Origin: Pseudomonadota bacterium
GTDB taxonomy: Bacteria > Myxococcota_A > Polyangia > Polyangiales > Polyangiaceae
Assembly: GCA_023428245.1 (NCBI GenBank)
Contig: JAEYYX010000105.1
Coordinates: forward strand, 1-64,000
Direction: 5' to 3'
Length of the DNA stretch: 64,000 bases
Position numbers and translations under genes: made by a program. Below the pieces are notes generated by a model that was given only the letters and a program-made list of their open reading frames with translations, searched no databases and was not told the DNA's origin. The first letter of the stretch is position 1. Every line of letters begins with the position of its first letter. This document shows positions 9,060 to 17,027 of this stretch, in pieces.

Positions 9060-10988
9060 TCACTTGTAGCTACGCTGGCTCGGCTTCACGTACTCGAAGT
9101 CGAGCTGCTCCTTGTGAAGAATGGGCGCGCTGTTCGTCCCAGTGAACTCCCAGGCCGAGACATGGGAGAAGTTCTCGTCGTTGCGCTGAGCCTCGCCCTC
9201 AGGAGTCTGATGCTCCTCGCGGAAATGGCCGCCGCAGGACTCTTCGCGGATAAGAGCGTCGCGGCACATGAGCTCGCCGAGCTCGAGGAAGTCGGCGACC
9301 CGTCCTGCCTTTTCGAGGCTCGTATTCAGCTCTGAAGCGCCGCCAAGCACGTTCAGATTGTTCCAGAACTCCTCGCGAATGGCAGGGATCTTGGAGAGTG
9401 CCTCTTCGAGGCCCTTTTTGGTCCGCGCCATGCCACACTTTTCCCACATCAGCTGACCGAGCTCCCGGTGGAAGGAATCGGGGCTTCGCTTGCCGCGGAC
9501 GGAGAGGAACTTTTCGGTGCGACCTCGAACCGCATCCAGCGCTTCACGCACCGCCGGATGCCCCTCGTCGGCCGTATTTTTCGGGGTTTGGGCAAGGTAG
9601 TTGGCGATCGTGTAGGGCAGGATGAAGTACCCATCCGCCAGGCCCTGCATGAGCGCGCTGGCGCCGAGGCGGTTCGCTCCGTGGTCGGAGAAGTTCGCTT
9701 CACCGCCGACGAAGAGCCCGTTGATCGTGCTCATCAAATTATAATCAACCCAAAGCCCGCCCATCGTGTAGTGGACCGCGGGGTAGATGCGCATGGGAAC
9801 CTTGTAAGGATCTTCACCGGCGATGCGCTCATACATCTCAAACAGGTTGCCGTATTTCTCTTCAACGGCCTTTTTGCCCAAGCGATCGATGGCGTCCTTG
9901 AAGTCGAGATAGACGCCGCGGCGCTGACCATTGACCTCGGGACCGACGCCCCTGCCCTCGTCGCACATGTCCTTGGCGCGGCGTGACGCGATGTCTCGCG
10001 GCACCAGATTACCGAAGCTCGGGTAGAGCCGCTCAAGGTAATAGTCCCTGTCCGATTCCGGAATCTGGTCCGGACTCTTCGTCACGTCTGCCGCATTTTT
10101 CGGGACCCAGACGCGACCGTCGTTGCGCAAGGATTCGCTCATGAGCGTGAGCTTCGACTGACTCGTCCCGCTCACCGGGATGCACGTGGGGTGGATCTGG
10201 GTGTAACAGGGGTTCGCGAACAGAGCGCCCTTCCTGTGGGCCCGCCAGGTCGCCGTTACGTTGCAGCCTTTGGCGTTCGTCGAGAGGAAGAAGACGTTAC
10301 CGTAGCCGCCAGTGCAGAGGGCGACGACATCCGCGAGGTGAGCTCGGATCTCGCCGGTCTCCATGTTGCGCGCGACGATTCCGCGGGCCCGCCCGTCGAT
10401 CACGATCAGCTCGAGCATCTCGTGGCGCCCGAACATCTCGACCTGGCCACGACCGATCTGATTCGACAGAGCCTGGTAGGCGCCGAGCAGGAGTTGCTGG
10501 CCGGTCTGACCGCGGGCGTAGAAGGTTCGGGACACCTGGGCGCCGCCGAAAGAGCGGTTGTCGAGCAAGCCGCTATACTCGCGCGCGAACGGAACGCCCT
10601 GCGCGACGCACTGGTCGATGATGTTCACGCTGACTTCGGCGAGACGGTAGACGTTCGACTCGCGGGCTCGAAAGTCGCCCCCCTTCACCGTGTCGTAGAA
10701 GAGGCGGTAAACGCTATCGCCGTCGTTCTGGTAATTCTTAGCGGCATTGATGCCACCTTGAGCTGCGATACTGTGCGCTCGACGGGGACTGTCCTGATAA
10801 CAGAACGCTTTGACGTTGTAGCCTTGCTCGCCGAGCGTGGCGGCCAGCGCTCCCCCCGCGAGCCCCGTGCCGACCACGATGACCGTGTGGCGGCGGCGGT
10901 TCGCCGGGTTGACGAGCTTCATGTTGAAACGATGCCGTTCCCAGCGGGTCTCGATGGGTCCGGTCGGTGCTTGGCTCTTGAGTTCCAT
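9060..10988 (-). CDS. sdhA: Succinate dehydrogenase/fumarate reductase flavoprotein subunit
   Basis: The 642-residue catalytic subunit oxidises succinate to fumarate at the inner face of the membrane. An FAD-binding GTGLAGGALAA motif lies at 40-50, and RAHSIAAQGG (70-79) contains the His (H72) expected to carry covalent FAD. The substrate-side HPTCIPVSG segment and the late GGLWVDYNLMSTINGLFVGG region are intact. Length and sequence style match the non-classical SQR/QFR group found in Geobacter, Bacteroides and Wolinella rather than the E. coli type. The gene sits between sdhC (33-base gap) and sdhB (25-base gap). Confidence 0.96.
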   Translation of the reverse strand: MELKSQAPTGPIETRWERHRFNMKLVNPANRRRHTVIVVGTGLAGGALAATLGEQGYNVKAFCYQDSPRRAHSIAAQGGINAAKNYQNDGDSVYRLFYDTVKGGDFRARESNVYRLAEVSVNIIDQCVAQGVPFAREYSGLLDNRSFGGAQVSRTFYARGQTGQQLLLGAYQALSNQIGRGQVEMFGRHEMLELIVIDGRARGIVARNMETGEIRAHLADVVALCTGGYGNVFFLSTNAKGCNVTATWRAHRKGALFANPCYTQIHPTCIPVSGTSQSKLTLMSESLRNDGRVWVPKNAADVTKSPDQIPESDRDYYLERLYPSFGNLVPRDIASRRAKDMCDEGRGVGPEVNGQRRGVYLDFKDAIDRLGKKAVEEKYGNLFEMYERIAGEDPYKVPMRIYPAVHYTMGGLWVDYNLMSTINGLFVGGEANFSDHGANRLGASALMQGLADGYFILPYTIANYLAQTPKNTADEGHPAVREALDAVRGRTEKFLSVRGKRSPDSFHRELGQLMWEKCGMARTKKGLEEALSKIPAIREEFWNNLNVLGGASELNTSLEKAGRVADFLELGELMCRDALIREESCGGHFREEHQTPEGEAQRNDENFSHVSAWEFTGTNSAPILHKEQLDFEYVKPSQRSYK

Positions 10989-11021
10989 GGAGAGGAGATC
11001 CTGATCGAGTCTTTCTAGTTT

Positions 11022-11693
11022 TCAGGAGACGAGGCCGAAGGTCACGGACAGCGGCAGGATGATGTTCCCGGTGGTCACCGTGAGCGCGACGATTTGAGCC
11101 GCGCCCTTGATGAGGTGGTTTCGCTTGGGATGAACGAGGCCGAGCGTCTGAAACAGACTGAACGAGCCGTGGTAGAGATGAAACCCGAGGGAGATCATGG
11201 CCGCGACGTAAATCGCCGTCACCCATGGGATCGAGAAGCCGTTCACGAAGTTCGAGTAGACCTGGGTATAACCGAGGTGCTCATAGGCGCCCATGGCGAC
11301 GCCAGGGAACGTAAAGTGAGCTAGATGGTAGAGAATGAAAAAGAGCAGGGTCAGACCGCTCATCTTCATGGTCAGGGCCGCGTAGGTCGTCCGCTCGTTC
11401 TTCTTCTTGGTGTACGGAACGGGTCGAGCAGCGGAGGCCTTTGCGACCAACTGGAGAGCCATCGTCACGTGCAGCACGAAGGCGATCAGGATCACCGCAC
11501 GACCACCCCAGAAGAGCGGAGCAGGCAGGCTATGCAACCCGATTGCGTAGGCATTGAAGACCTCGGGGCCCATGAGGACCTGGAGGTTCCCGAGCATGTG
11601 CGCTATCACGAAGCCGAACAGGACGAGGCCCGAGAGGGCCATGACGACTTTTTTGCCGATGGTCGTCTCGAGAAAAGAGAGCGCTTTTTTCAT
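11022..11693 (-). CDS. sdhC: Succinate dehydrogenase cytochrome b558 membrane subunit
   Basis: This 223-residue protein has five membrane helices and binds two hemes b, anchoring SdhAB and reducing or oxidising quinone. Histidines H32, H75, H123 and H172 fall in four of the helices at spacings like the diheme ligands of the Wolinella FrdC family. The open frame extends 112 codons further upstream, but that extension is unlike the family. The ATG at 11693 is preceded by AGGAAG at normal spacing and starts with the conserved amphipathic opening (MKKALSFLETTIGKK). It is the first gene of sdhCAB, and the promoter should lie in 11694-11816, shared with the divergent Nudix gene. Confidence 0.93.
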   Translation of the reverse strand: MKKALSFLETTIGKKVVMALSGLVLFGFVIAHMLGNLQVLMGPEVFNAYAIGLHSLPAPLFWGGRAVILIAFVLHVTMALQLVAKASAARPVPYTKKKNERTTYAALTMKMSGLTLLFFILYHLAHFTFPGVAMGAYEHLGYTQVYSNFVNGFSIPWVTAIYVAAMISLGFHLYHGSFSLFQTLGLVHPKRNHLIKGAAQIVALTVTTGNIILPLSVTFGLVS

Positions 11694-11816
11694 GGCGACG
11701 AGCTTCCTAGTAGTCAAATGTGACAGGAAAGCAATGGGATCCGAGGACTTCTCTCGTTTGTACACGATTGTCCAAGGCGAAGATGGTCGTCGGCCGAGCG
11801 CCCGGGGGGAGACGAA

Positions 11817-12371
11817 GTGCAAGACGAGAACCTGACTCCCTGGAAGGTCGACACGTCGGAAACCGTGCTCGACGAGCGTTACCTCAAGATCGTCCGGGAG
11901 CGCGTCACGACAGCCTCGGGCTTCGTGATCCCCGACTACCAGCTCGTCGTGTCGCCCTCCTGGGCAGCCACTGTGTGTTTGACGGATCGACGCGAGCTCG
12001 TTCTCGTCCGACAATACCGCCACGGACACGAGGGGCTGTCCCTGGAGCTCCCCGCGGGCATCCTCGAGCCAGGCGAAGATCCGAAGGACGCCGCTCGTCG
12101 CGAGCTCTTCGAGGAGACCGGGTACGAGCCCGAAACCTTGGAACTATTCTGGCAGGCGCGACCAGAACCAGCGCGGCACCGGCAGCTGGCTCATTTTGCC
12201 TTCGCCCGCGGCGCTCAGAAGACGCGACAACAAGCTCTCGACGCGACCGAGGACATCCTTGTCGAGCTCCACCCCGTCAAAGATCTCGATCGCGTGATCG
12301 ACCAAATGGTGCACGCCGTCCACGTTGCAGCGCTCCTGCTCGCCGTGCGGCGCGGACTTCTCCTCGAGTAG
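11817..12371 (+). CDS. Nudix hydrolase, ADP-ribose pyrophosphatase-like
   Basis: The 184-residue protein carries a complete Nudix box at residues 81-103: G81, E87, then REL (95-97), EE (99-100) and G102, fitting GX5EX7REUXEEXGU. The preceding strand (LVLVRQYRHG) and the ELPAGILEPGE start are typical of ADP-sugar pyrophosphatases (NudF/ADPRase group), which hydrolyse ADP-ribose to AMP and ribose 5-phosphate. The start is a GTG at 11817 with a GGGGAGA ribosome-binding site eight bases upstream. The gene is divergent from sdhCAB and convergent with sodB. Exact substrate is not determined by the box itself. Confidence 0.88.
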   Translation: MQDENLTPWKVDTSETVLDERYLKIVRERVTTASGFVIPDYQLVVSPSWAATVCLTDRRELVLVRQYRHGHEGLSLELPAGILEPGEDPKDAARRELFEETGYEPETLELFWQARPEPARHRQLAHFAFARGAQKTRQQALDATEDILVELHPVKDLDRVIDQMVHAVHVAALLLAVRRGLLLE

Positions 12372-12493
12372 AGGCAGAAGACAAAGCTCAGAGGCGCCCG
12401 CGAGCAAACACTCTCCCAAAGTTCGACGAGCGGGAGCCAGGACGGCGGATCGCGCGGACCCCAAGAGGGAGGCCCGCGCTCTGCCGAACGAAA

Positions 12494-13081
12494 TCAGCCT
12501 GCAGCTGCGAGATTTTTCGCGACGAAGTCCCAGTTCAGGAGCTTGTCCACGAAGGCCTCGAGGAACGCGTTTCGGTTGTTCCTGTGGTCGATATAATAGG
12601 CATGCTCCCAGACGTCCGCGGTGAGCAGGGGAATGTCGCCGCTCGAGAGCGGGGTGTCCGCATTGCTCGTCGAGACGATCTTCGGCGCGCCACCGGAAAG
12701 CACCAGCCAGGCCCAACCGGAGCCGAAACGGCCGTTGCCTGCAGCGATGAAGTCTTCACGGAACTTCGCGTAACCACCGAGCTTTCCGATGAGATCGGCG
12801 ACCGGGCCCGCGGGGGGCGCGCCACCGCCGCCGGGCTTCATGCTATTCCAGAAGAACGTGTGGTTCCAAACCTGGGCCGCGTTGTTGAAGACCGCGCCGC
12901 TCGAGGTCTTGACGATCTCCTCGAGTGACTTATCGGCCTCAGGCTTGCCGGCCAACAGCGGCTCAAGCTTCGCCATATAGCCTTTGTGATGCTTCTCGTA
13001 GTGGAACTCGAGGGTCTCCGCGCTCATGACGGGGGCCAACGCGTCTTTGCCATAGGGCAGCGGGGGCACAGTAAAGTCCAT
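12494..13081 (-). CDS. sodB: Superoxide dismutase, Fe/Mn family (Fe-type features)
   Basis: The 195-residue cytoplasmic enzyme dismutates superoxide. Metal ligands align with E. coli SodB: H27 (in FHYEKHH), H74 (in VWNHTFFW), D156 and H160 (in DVWEHAYYID). The AAQVWNHTFFWNSM and GSGWAWLV stretches favour the iron-type or cambialistic branch, although metal use cannot be fixed by sequence alone. An unusual glycine/proline run (PGGGGAPPAGP, 83-93) lengthens the loop after the second ligand. The gene is convergent with the Nudix hydrolase and divergent, 96 bases away, from the METTL9-like methyltransferase. Confidence 0.95.
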   Translation of the reverse strand: MDFTVPPLPYGKDALAPVMSAETLEFHYEKHHKGYMAKLEPLLAGKPEADKSLEEIVKTSSGAVFNNAAQVWNHTFFWNSMKPGGGGAPPAGPVADLIGKLGGYAKFREDFIAAGNGRFGSGWAWLVLSGGAPKIVSTSNADTPLSSGDIPLLTADVWEHAYYIDHRNNRNAFLEAFVDKLLNWDFVAKNLAAAG

Positions 13082-13177
13082 TGCTTTTCTCCTTCAGGGG
13101 ATTTGTGTAGTGAGCACGAGTCAGGGCGCGCTCAACGCTTTCGGCAACATAGGACGAACACTGTCGAAGATCACTCG

Positions 13178-14086
13178 ATGAAAGAAAATTCTGCGCACCG
13201 CCCGTGGGCTGCCGAACTCGACCCCGTGCTCGAGCAACTCCGGCTCGAGTATTCCGTCGAGCCCTCCCAACTTGCGAACCAGTTGCGTTTCCACGAGCTC
13301 CAATTCGACGCGGCGGCCGAGGCCTACGTCCGTCACGCGCTCCGGAAGCGCCACGGCCGCTTCCTGGCTGGGCTGCACGGACTGCTCCAGGGCTTTCTGT
13401 CCGACTTCGACATCAACGGCTTGCTCGGTCTCTATCCAATGCACGTCCTGTCCGAGGCCCAGTGGAGAGAGCTTTTCAGGGCCGCACAGAAGGACCGTGG
13501 CGCCGAAATGGGCACGCTCCGGAGGCTTCTCGACATCGGAGCAGGGCGCGGGGACGTCACCTCGGAGCTCGCGCGCTGCTTCCAGGAAATCACCGCCACC
13601 GAGACTTCGAAAGCGATGGTCTCTCGCCTCGCGAAGCGAGGGTTTCGAGCGATCCACGGGGACCTGGCGGAGCGCGCTTCCTTGCTCTCCGGAGAGAAGT
13701 TCGACGCCGTCAGTCTTCTCAACGTGCTCGACCGCTGCGATCGCCCCCTCTCGCTCCTCGCCGCGGCCCGCGCCTTCGTTCGAGAAGGCGGACTCTTTAT
13801 CATCGCCCTTGTGCTTCCTTATGATCCCTTCGTTTACGAGGGCGGGCGCAGCCGCCCACCCCGAGAGCGCTTGCCGATCCAAACGAGGCGCTTTGAGGTC
13901 GCCGCGAGCGAGTTCGTTCATAATGCCCTGATCCCTCTCGGCCTCGAGCCTCTGCTCCTCAGCCGTGTGCCCTATTTGTCGGGAGGTGATCCCGAAGCGC
14001 CGCTTTACGAGCTCGACGACGTCATCGTGATCTGCCGGGCGGGCCCCGACGTGCCCCTGCTCCGGGTGCCCGATCCGGTTCCTTAG
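13178..14086 (+). CDS. METTL9/DREV-family SAM-dependent methyltransferase
   Basis: The 302-residue protein has a seven-strand methyltransferase core with the SAM-binding loop LLDIGAGRGDVT (117-128) and the acidic strand ITATETSKAM (138-147). Its second half carries marks I know from animal METTL9/DREV proteins: NVLDRCDRPLSLL (182-194), ALVLPYDPFV (210-219), RVPYL and GGD (263-271) and LDD (279-281). Human METTL9 forms 1-methylhistidine in small-residue-H-x-H motifs, so a histidine-methyltransferase role is a family-based inference. The frame opens at 12986, but the ATG at 13178 is chosen because the upstream 64 codons are antisense to sodB. The 3' end overlaps the convergent DUF721 gene by 65 bases. 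Confidence 0.88.
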   Translation: MKENSAHRPWAAELDPVLEQLRLEYSVEPSQLANQLRFHELQFDAAAEAYVRHALRKRHGRFLAGLHGLLQGFLSDFDINGLLGLYPMHVLSEAQWRELFRAAQKDRGAEMGTLRRLLDIGAGRGDVTSELARCFQEITATETSKAMVSRLAKRGFRAIHGDLAERASLLSGEKFDAVSLLNVLDRCDRPLSLLAAARAFVREGGLFIIALVLPYDPFVYEGGRSRPPRERLPIQTRRFEVAASEFVHNALIPLGLEPLLLSRVPYLSGGDPEAPLYELDDVIVICRAGPDVPLLRVPDPVP

Positions 14087-14732
14087 GACCCTCGCTCCTC
14101 CTCGAAAGAGAGCTCCGCGCTGCAGCAGCGATCGACGCACGCAGCGCCGGATCTTCGATTTGGGCGAGGCGCGCCGAGAGCTCTGGGGGAAGCTCGGTCC
14201 CGGCGCCAGCTCGGAAATCATCCTCGGTCTTCGACGCAAACCTGTGGGCCCGCGGCACAGGCGCCGTGCCTCCGACGTCCTTGTCCACCTGAAAGCGGAG
14301 CTTTTTGACCGAGAGGCCTGTCTCCGCGAAGCGCGCGAGGAGCTCGACTTCGAGGAAGGAGAGCTCCGTGCTCCAGGCCGCCGACGCGACACGGATTGTG
14401 AGCACTCCCTTCGAGAGGGACGCCACGCGCGTGCGGGCGGCGATTCGCTCTCCAACGATCGCGCGCCATGCGTCCTGGCTGATGACGCTGCCCGCACGCT
14501 GGATCATCGCGTCGTGCGTCCGCACCAGCACCTCAGCGAGCGACGCCGGCCGAGATTTGACGACGGGCGGCGCTGGGATCCACCCTCTCACGGTTCCCGG
14601 CTTGTCACGTTGATCACTCATCTTTGGGCTCGGGCTCAAGCTATCACAGGAGTCCAGAGGCGCGCTCTTACCCCTCGCCCTTCTCGCTCGGTCCCGGGCC
14701 CATCGCGCCTCGGCCGCGAGAAATTCGGGCAT
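14022..14732 (-). CDS. DUF721 domain protein (DciA-like)
   Basis: The protein contains a DUF721 domain at about residues 70-140: a helix with RTHDAMIQRAG, then WRAIVGERIAARTR, and a strand pair GVLTIRVASAAWSTEL followed by LLARF. DciA proteins of this family help load the replicative helicase in bacteria lacking DnaC, and shorter members have unknown roles. The C-terminus is a basic, low-complexity tail. Two starts are possible. The ATG at 14732 has a GAGGTG site six bases upstream and gives 236 residues. The ATG at 14621 gives 199 residues but lacks a site. The longer start overlaps the candidate promoter of tRNA-Leu. The 3' end overlaps the METTL9-like gene by 65 bases. Confidence 0.75.
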   Translation of the reverse strand: MPEFLAAEARWARDRARRARGKSAPLDSCDSLSPSPKMSDQRDKPGTVRGWIPAPPVVKSRPASLAEVLVRTHDAMIQRAGSVISQDAWRAIVGERIAARTRVASLSKGVLTIRVASAAWSTELSFLEVELLARFAETGLSVKKLRFQVDKDVGGTAPVPRAHRFASKTEDDFRAGAGTELPPELSARLAQIEDPALRASIAAAARSSLSRRSEGPKEPDRAPGAGARRGPPGRSR

Positions 14733-14761
14733 TTGACTCACCTCTTCCGCCAAGCTAAACG
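14733..14761 (+). promoter_or_regulatory. Candidate sigma-70 promoter of tRNA-Leu
   Basis: TTGACT (14733-14738) and TAAACG (14756-14761) are separated by 17 bases, and the tRNA begins 24 bases further on. The -35 is close to consensus and the -10 is weak. It overlaps the proposed start of the divergent DUF721 gene. Confidence 0.45.
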
Positions 14762-14784
14762 CCCGTCGCTCTCTCGCTGAGCAA

Positions 14785-14868
14785 GCCGAAGTGGCGGAAT
14801 GGCAGACGCAGCGGATTCAAAATCCGCCGAGGCAACCCCTCGTGAAGGTTCGACCCCTTTCTTCGGCA
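14785..14868 (+). tRNA. tRNA-Leu(CAA)
   Basis: The 84-base gene folds into a full class II cloverleaf. Acceptor stem GCCGAAG pairs with CTTCGGC, discriminator A. The anticodon stem is GCGGA/TCCGC with loop TTCAAAA, anticodon CAA. The long variable arm is CGAGG-CAACC-CCTCG, and the T-arm is GAAGG/CCTTT around TTCGACC. The 3' CCA is not encoded, so it must be added by a nucleotidyltransferase. Confidence 0.95.
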
Positions 14869-14912
14869 CAACACATCCGGGCGCGCGAACGGCGCCCTCA
14901 AACGCGCGCTGC

Positions 14913-15659
14913 TCAGCTCATCAGCTTGGTGAGGCCGTCGAGTCGTCCCAAGACGAACTTTTCGCTCGGCGTTCGGGGCGCCGCCGGGTCGCGAAGCGAA
15001 TTGATATAGCTAACGAGCTGCGTCCGGCTCGAACCGCTCACATGGCGGCTCATCTCGTAGAGGCTGTGCACCATGTCCGCGTGCATGATCTTGCCGTGGA
15101 GTTCATGGATCGTGAAAAGGAAGTCGAGCCAGAAAGAGCGCCGAGTCCCCTGGGCCAGGCGATGAGCGAGAGAGGCGACGAGTTCGAAGCGCTCATCGGG
15201 AAGCAGATGTCCTTGGCGTGCGCCCTCAAGCTGTTCCTCAAGGTACCTACTGACGATCCGCTCGGCTTCCACGGCGTTGCCCATGGTAAGCGCCTTCTCC
15301 GCAAGCTGCCCGAGAAGCTTGAGCGCATCGAGGCTCCGGGCTCCGGGCAAATCGGTGAGCGTGTCGAGCTTGGACGCTGCCAAGAAAGAAACGGCGATGT
15401 CCGCCGAAGCGATGCGCACAGTGTCGCCTGCGGCCAAAGCCACGGGCCCGGAGATGAGCTTGCCGTTGACCAAGGTCCCGTTCCGACTCGAGAGGTCCGC
15501 GATCACGGGCACATCGTCCTTGGACAAAGTGATCCGCGCATGATGCCGAGAGGCCAGAGGATCGTTCAGCCAAATGGTGCAGTCTTCGCTCCGCCCGATC
15601 GTGCACTGTCCCTCCTCGAGAGAGAACAAGCGATCTCGGTAGCGGAACTGCCAAGTCAC
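14913..15659 (-). CDS. FHA-domain protein with C-terminal helical domain
   Basis: The 248-residue cytosolic protein starts with a forkhead-associated domain (about 1-95), a phosphothreonine-binding module. Its canonical points are visible: TIGRSEDC, SRHHARI and SRNGTLVNG. The remainder (about 105-248) is helical and resembles the C-terminal part of the preceding FHA protein, including ERI..YL, LAHRLAQ and WLDFLF..HE, so the two look like an old tandem duplication. It starts with GTG overlapping the upstream stop by four bases (GTGA). FHA proteins in myxobacteria often act with Ser/Thr kinases, but none is encoded nearby in this window. Partner unknown. Confidence 0.88.
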   Translation of the reverse strand: MTWQFRYRDRLFSLEEGQCTIGRSEDCTIWLNDPLASRHHARITLSKDDVPVIADLSSRNGTLVNGKLISGPVALAAGDTVRIASADIAVSFLAASKLDTLTDLPGARSLDALKLLGQLAEKALTMGNAVEAERIVSRYLEEQLEGARQGHLLPDERFELVASLAHRLAQGTRRSFWLDFLFTIHELHGKIMHADMVHSLYEMSRHVSGSSRTQLVSYINSLRDPAAPRTPSEKFVLGRLDGLTKLMS

Positions 15660-16492
15660 GGGGGGCCCCCTACGACCGAACTCAACGTGCGCAGCGTCTC
15701 CCTGTCGATCGGATCCGCTACCGGACCCGGTCCGAGGCTCCTCACGACCTCATCAACCAAAGGAGCCAAAGTGGTCCGGTCTGCCTCTGGCAGACGACCC
15801 AAGTGTTCTCCGAGCTCACGCCGCGGTACGACGCGATGCGTCGCGAAGAGCGACAGGGCCCAGCGGGCCCACTCGAGGTCTCGCTGCTCGACGGAGAAAC
15901 GAACGGCAACGTCTGCTAACTGGTCGAGGCGGTGTCGCTCGAGCGGTTCGTGGGATTTGTCCACTTCTTCGCGGATCTTCGCGAGGATCCGCTCCATGTC
16001 GGTCGGCCGGCCTAGCCCCTCGGCCTTTCGGAACGTGTCGAGCAAGAGCTCGATGCTCCAGGCTGGATGGACAGTGGTGGTCGTCTCGTCCTTCTCCGCA
16101 AGGGCGCTCCCGCACCCGGCGCATACGATCGCCTCCTTCGCGCACGCGAGCTGACAGGTCGGACAGCGGACCAAAAATCCTGTCGCGCGTCTCGGCCCCA
16201 CTTCCGCCTCCACAGCTTTGCGGATCGTGAACTGCTGGGACCCGAGCCGAACTCGATCTCCGTCTGCGAGGGCCACCGGACCGTGTACGGTGCGCCCGTT
16301 GACGCGAACACCGTTACGAGAGCCAAGGTCTTCGATCGTCGCGCCTTCTTCCGTCGCAATGAAGCGCGCGTGACGGCGGGAGATGAGTGGATCGTCGATC
16401 GTGATCCACACGCTGGAACTTCTTCCGACAATGCTCTCCCCGAGAGGCAAGTCGAGCTCATGAACGGAGAACCGAAGACGAAAGCGTGTCAC
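15656..16492 (-). CDS. FHA-domain protein with zinc ribbon and helical domain
   Basis: This 278-residue protein has three parts. Residues 1-95 form an FHA domain (IVGRSSSVW, SRRHARF, SRNGVRVNG). Residues 105-132 form a four-cysteine ribbon (CPTC and CAGC, fifteen residues apart), probably zinc-binding. The rest is a helical region similar to the C-terminus of the neighbouring FHA protein. The order FHA-ribbon-helical is uncommon. The start is GTG and its stop overlaps the next start, so the pair is translationally coupled. It follows an SCP2-like gene by 54 bases in what looks like an operon beginning at or before serC. A phospho-dependent scaffold role is inferred. Confidence 0.88.
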   Translation of the reverse strand: MTRFRLRFSVHELDLPLGESIVGRSSSVWITIDDPLISRRHARFIATEEGATIEDLGSRNGVRVNGRTVHGPVALADGDRVRLGSQQFTIRKAVEAEVGPRRATGFLVRCPTCQLACAKEAIVCAGCGSALAEKDETTTTVHPAWSIELLLDTFRKAEGLGRPTDMERILAKIREEVDKSHEPLERHRLDQLADVAVRFSVEQRDLEWARWALSLFATHRVVPRRELGEHLGRLPEADRTTLAPLVDEVVRSLGPGPVADPIDRETLRTLSSVVGGPP

Positions 16493-16546
16493 GCGACCTG
16501 GACGAGCAGCGACAGAAATCCGCTCGCTCAGACCAGGGTAGCTAAC

Positions 16547-16948
16547 CTATGAGCCGCCGTCGAGAACTCTCACCAGTCGATACACAAGGCGGGGGTGCGC
16601 TCCCTTCCCAAACACCTGTGCCCCCACACCGGGCAACAATGTGCGAAGCAAGCTAAGCCCTAGGATTTCCTCCGCTGTTCCCCAGAGTGTGATGTCCGGA
16701 CGACCGACCCGTCCCTCGTGGATCGTGAGTATTCCGTAATCAAAGCGGAGGGTGAGAGTGGTGCCTCGTGAGTACCCGGTGTCCGCAGCCGGCGCGGGAC
16801 CAGGACGGCAGACCACGACTACAGTTGCCCACATCCGCGCAAAGGTGCGCCGCACCTCCGGCTTCTTGAGGTTCGCGAGGACCCGCCGCTCGAGCTCGCG
16901 AGCAAGCGGGTCACTTTCCGCCGGTGGGCTCAGAACAACCGGGCGCAT
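16547..16948 (-). CDS. Small protein with SCP2/sterol-carrier-like fold
   Basis: The protein has 133 residues if it starts at the ATG at 16948, which is preceded closely by GGAAGGA. A TTG at 16972 would add eight residues. The middle shows a beta-rich pattern (TTLTLRFDYGILTIHEG then DITLWGTAEEILGL) followed by a helix-rich end, which recalls SCP2-like lipid-binding domains in which a strand pair is followed by a helix at the ligand pocket. The similarity is by pattern only. The N-terminal region (LARELERRVLANL) is helical. It sits between serC (79-base gap) and the FHA pair (54-base gap) and is probably cotranscribed with the FHA genes. Confidence 0.65.
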   Translation of the reverse strand: MRPVVLSPPAESDPLARELERRVLANLKKPEVRRTFARMWATVVVVCRPGPAPAADTGYSRGTTLTLRFDYGILTIHEGRVGRPDITLWGTAEEILGLSLLRTLLPGVGAQVFGKGAHPRLVYRLVRVLDGGS

Positions 16949-17027
16949 CGTCCTTCCATGAGCAACAGCCAAGCGCCGAGCGGCTCAAAAATCCAGTGTC
17001 GACCCTTTTCGCGGAAGGCGAGGAAGA

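Noticed and set aside
13121..14497. A 458-codon minus-strand open frame across the METTL9-like gene
   Set aside because: It is antisense to a gene with clear family motifs, has low-complexity Arg/Ser-rich translation, and overlaps the DUF721 gene.
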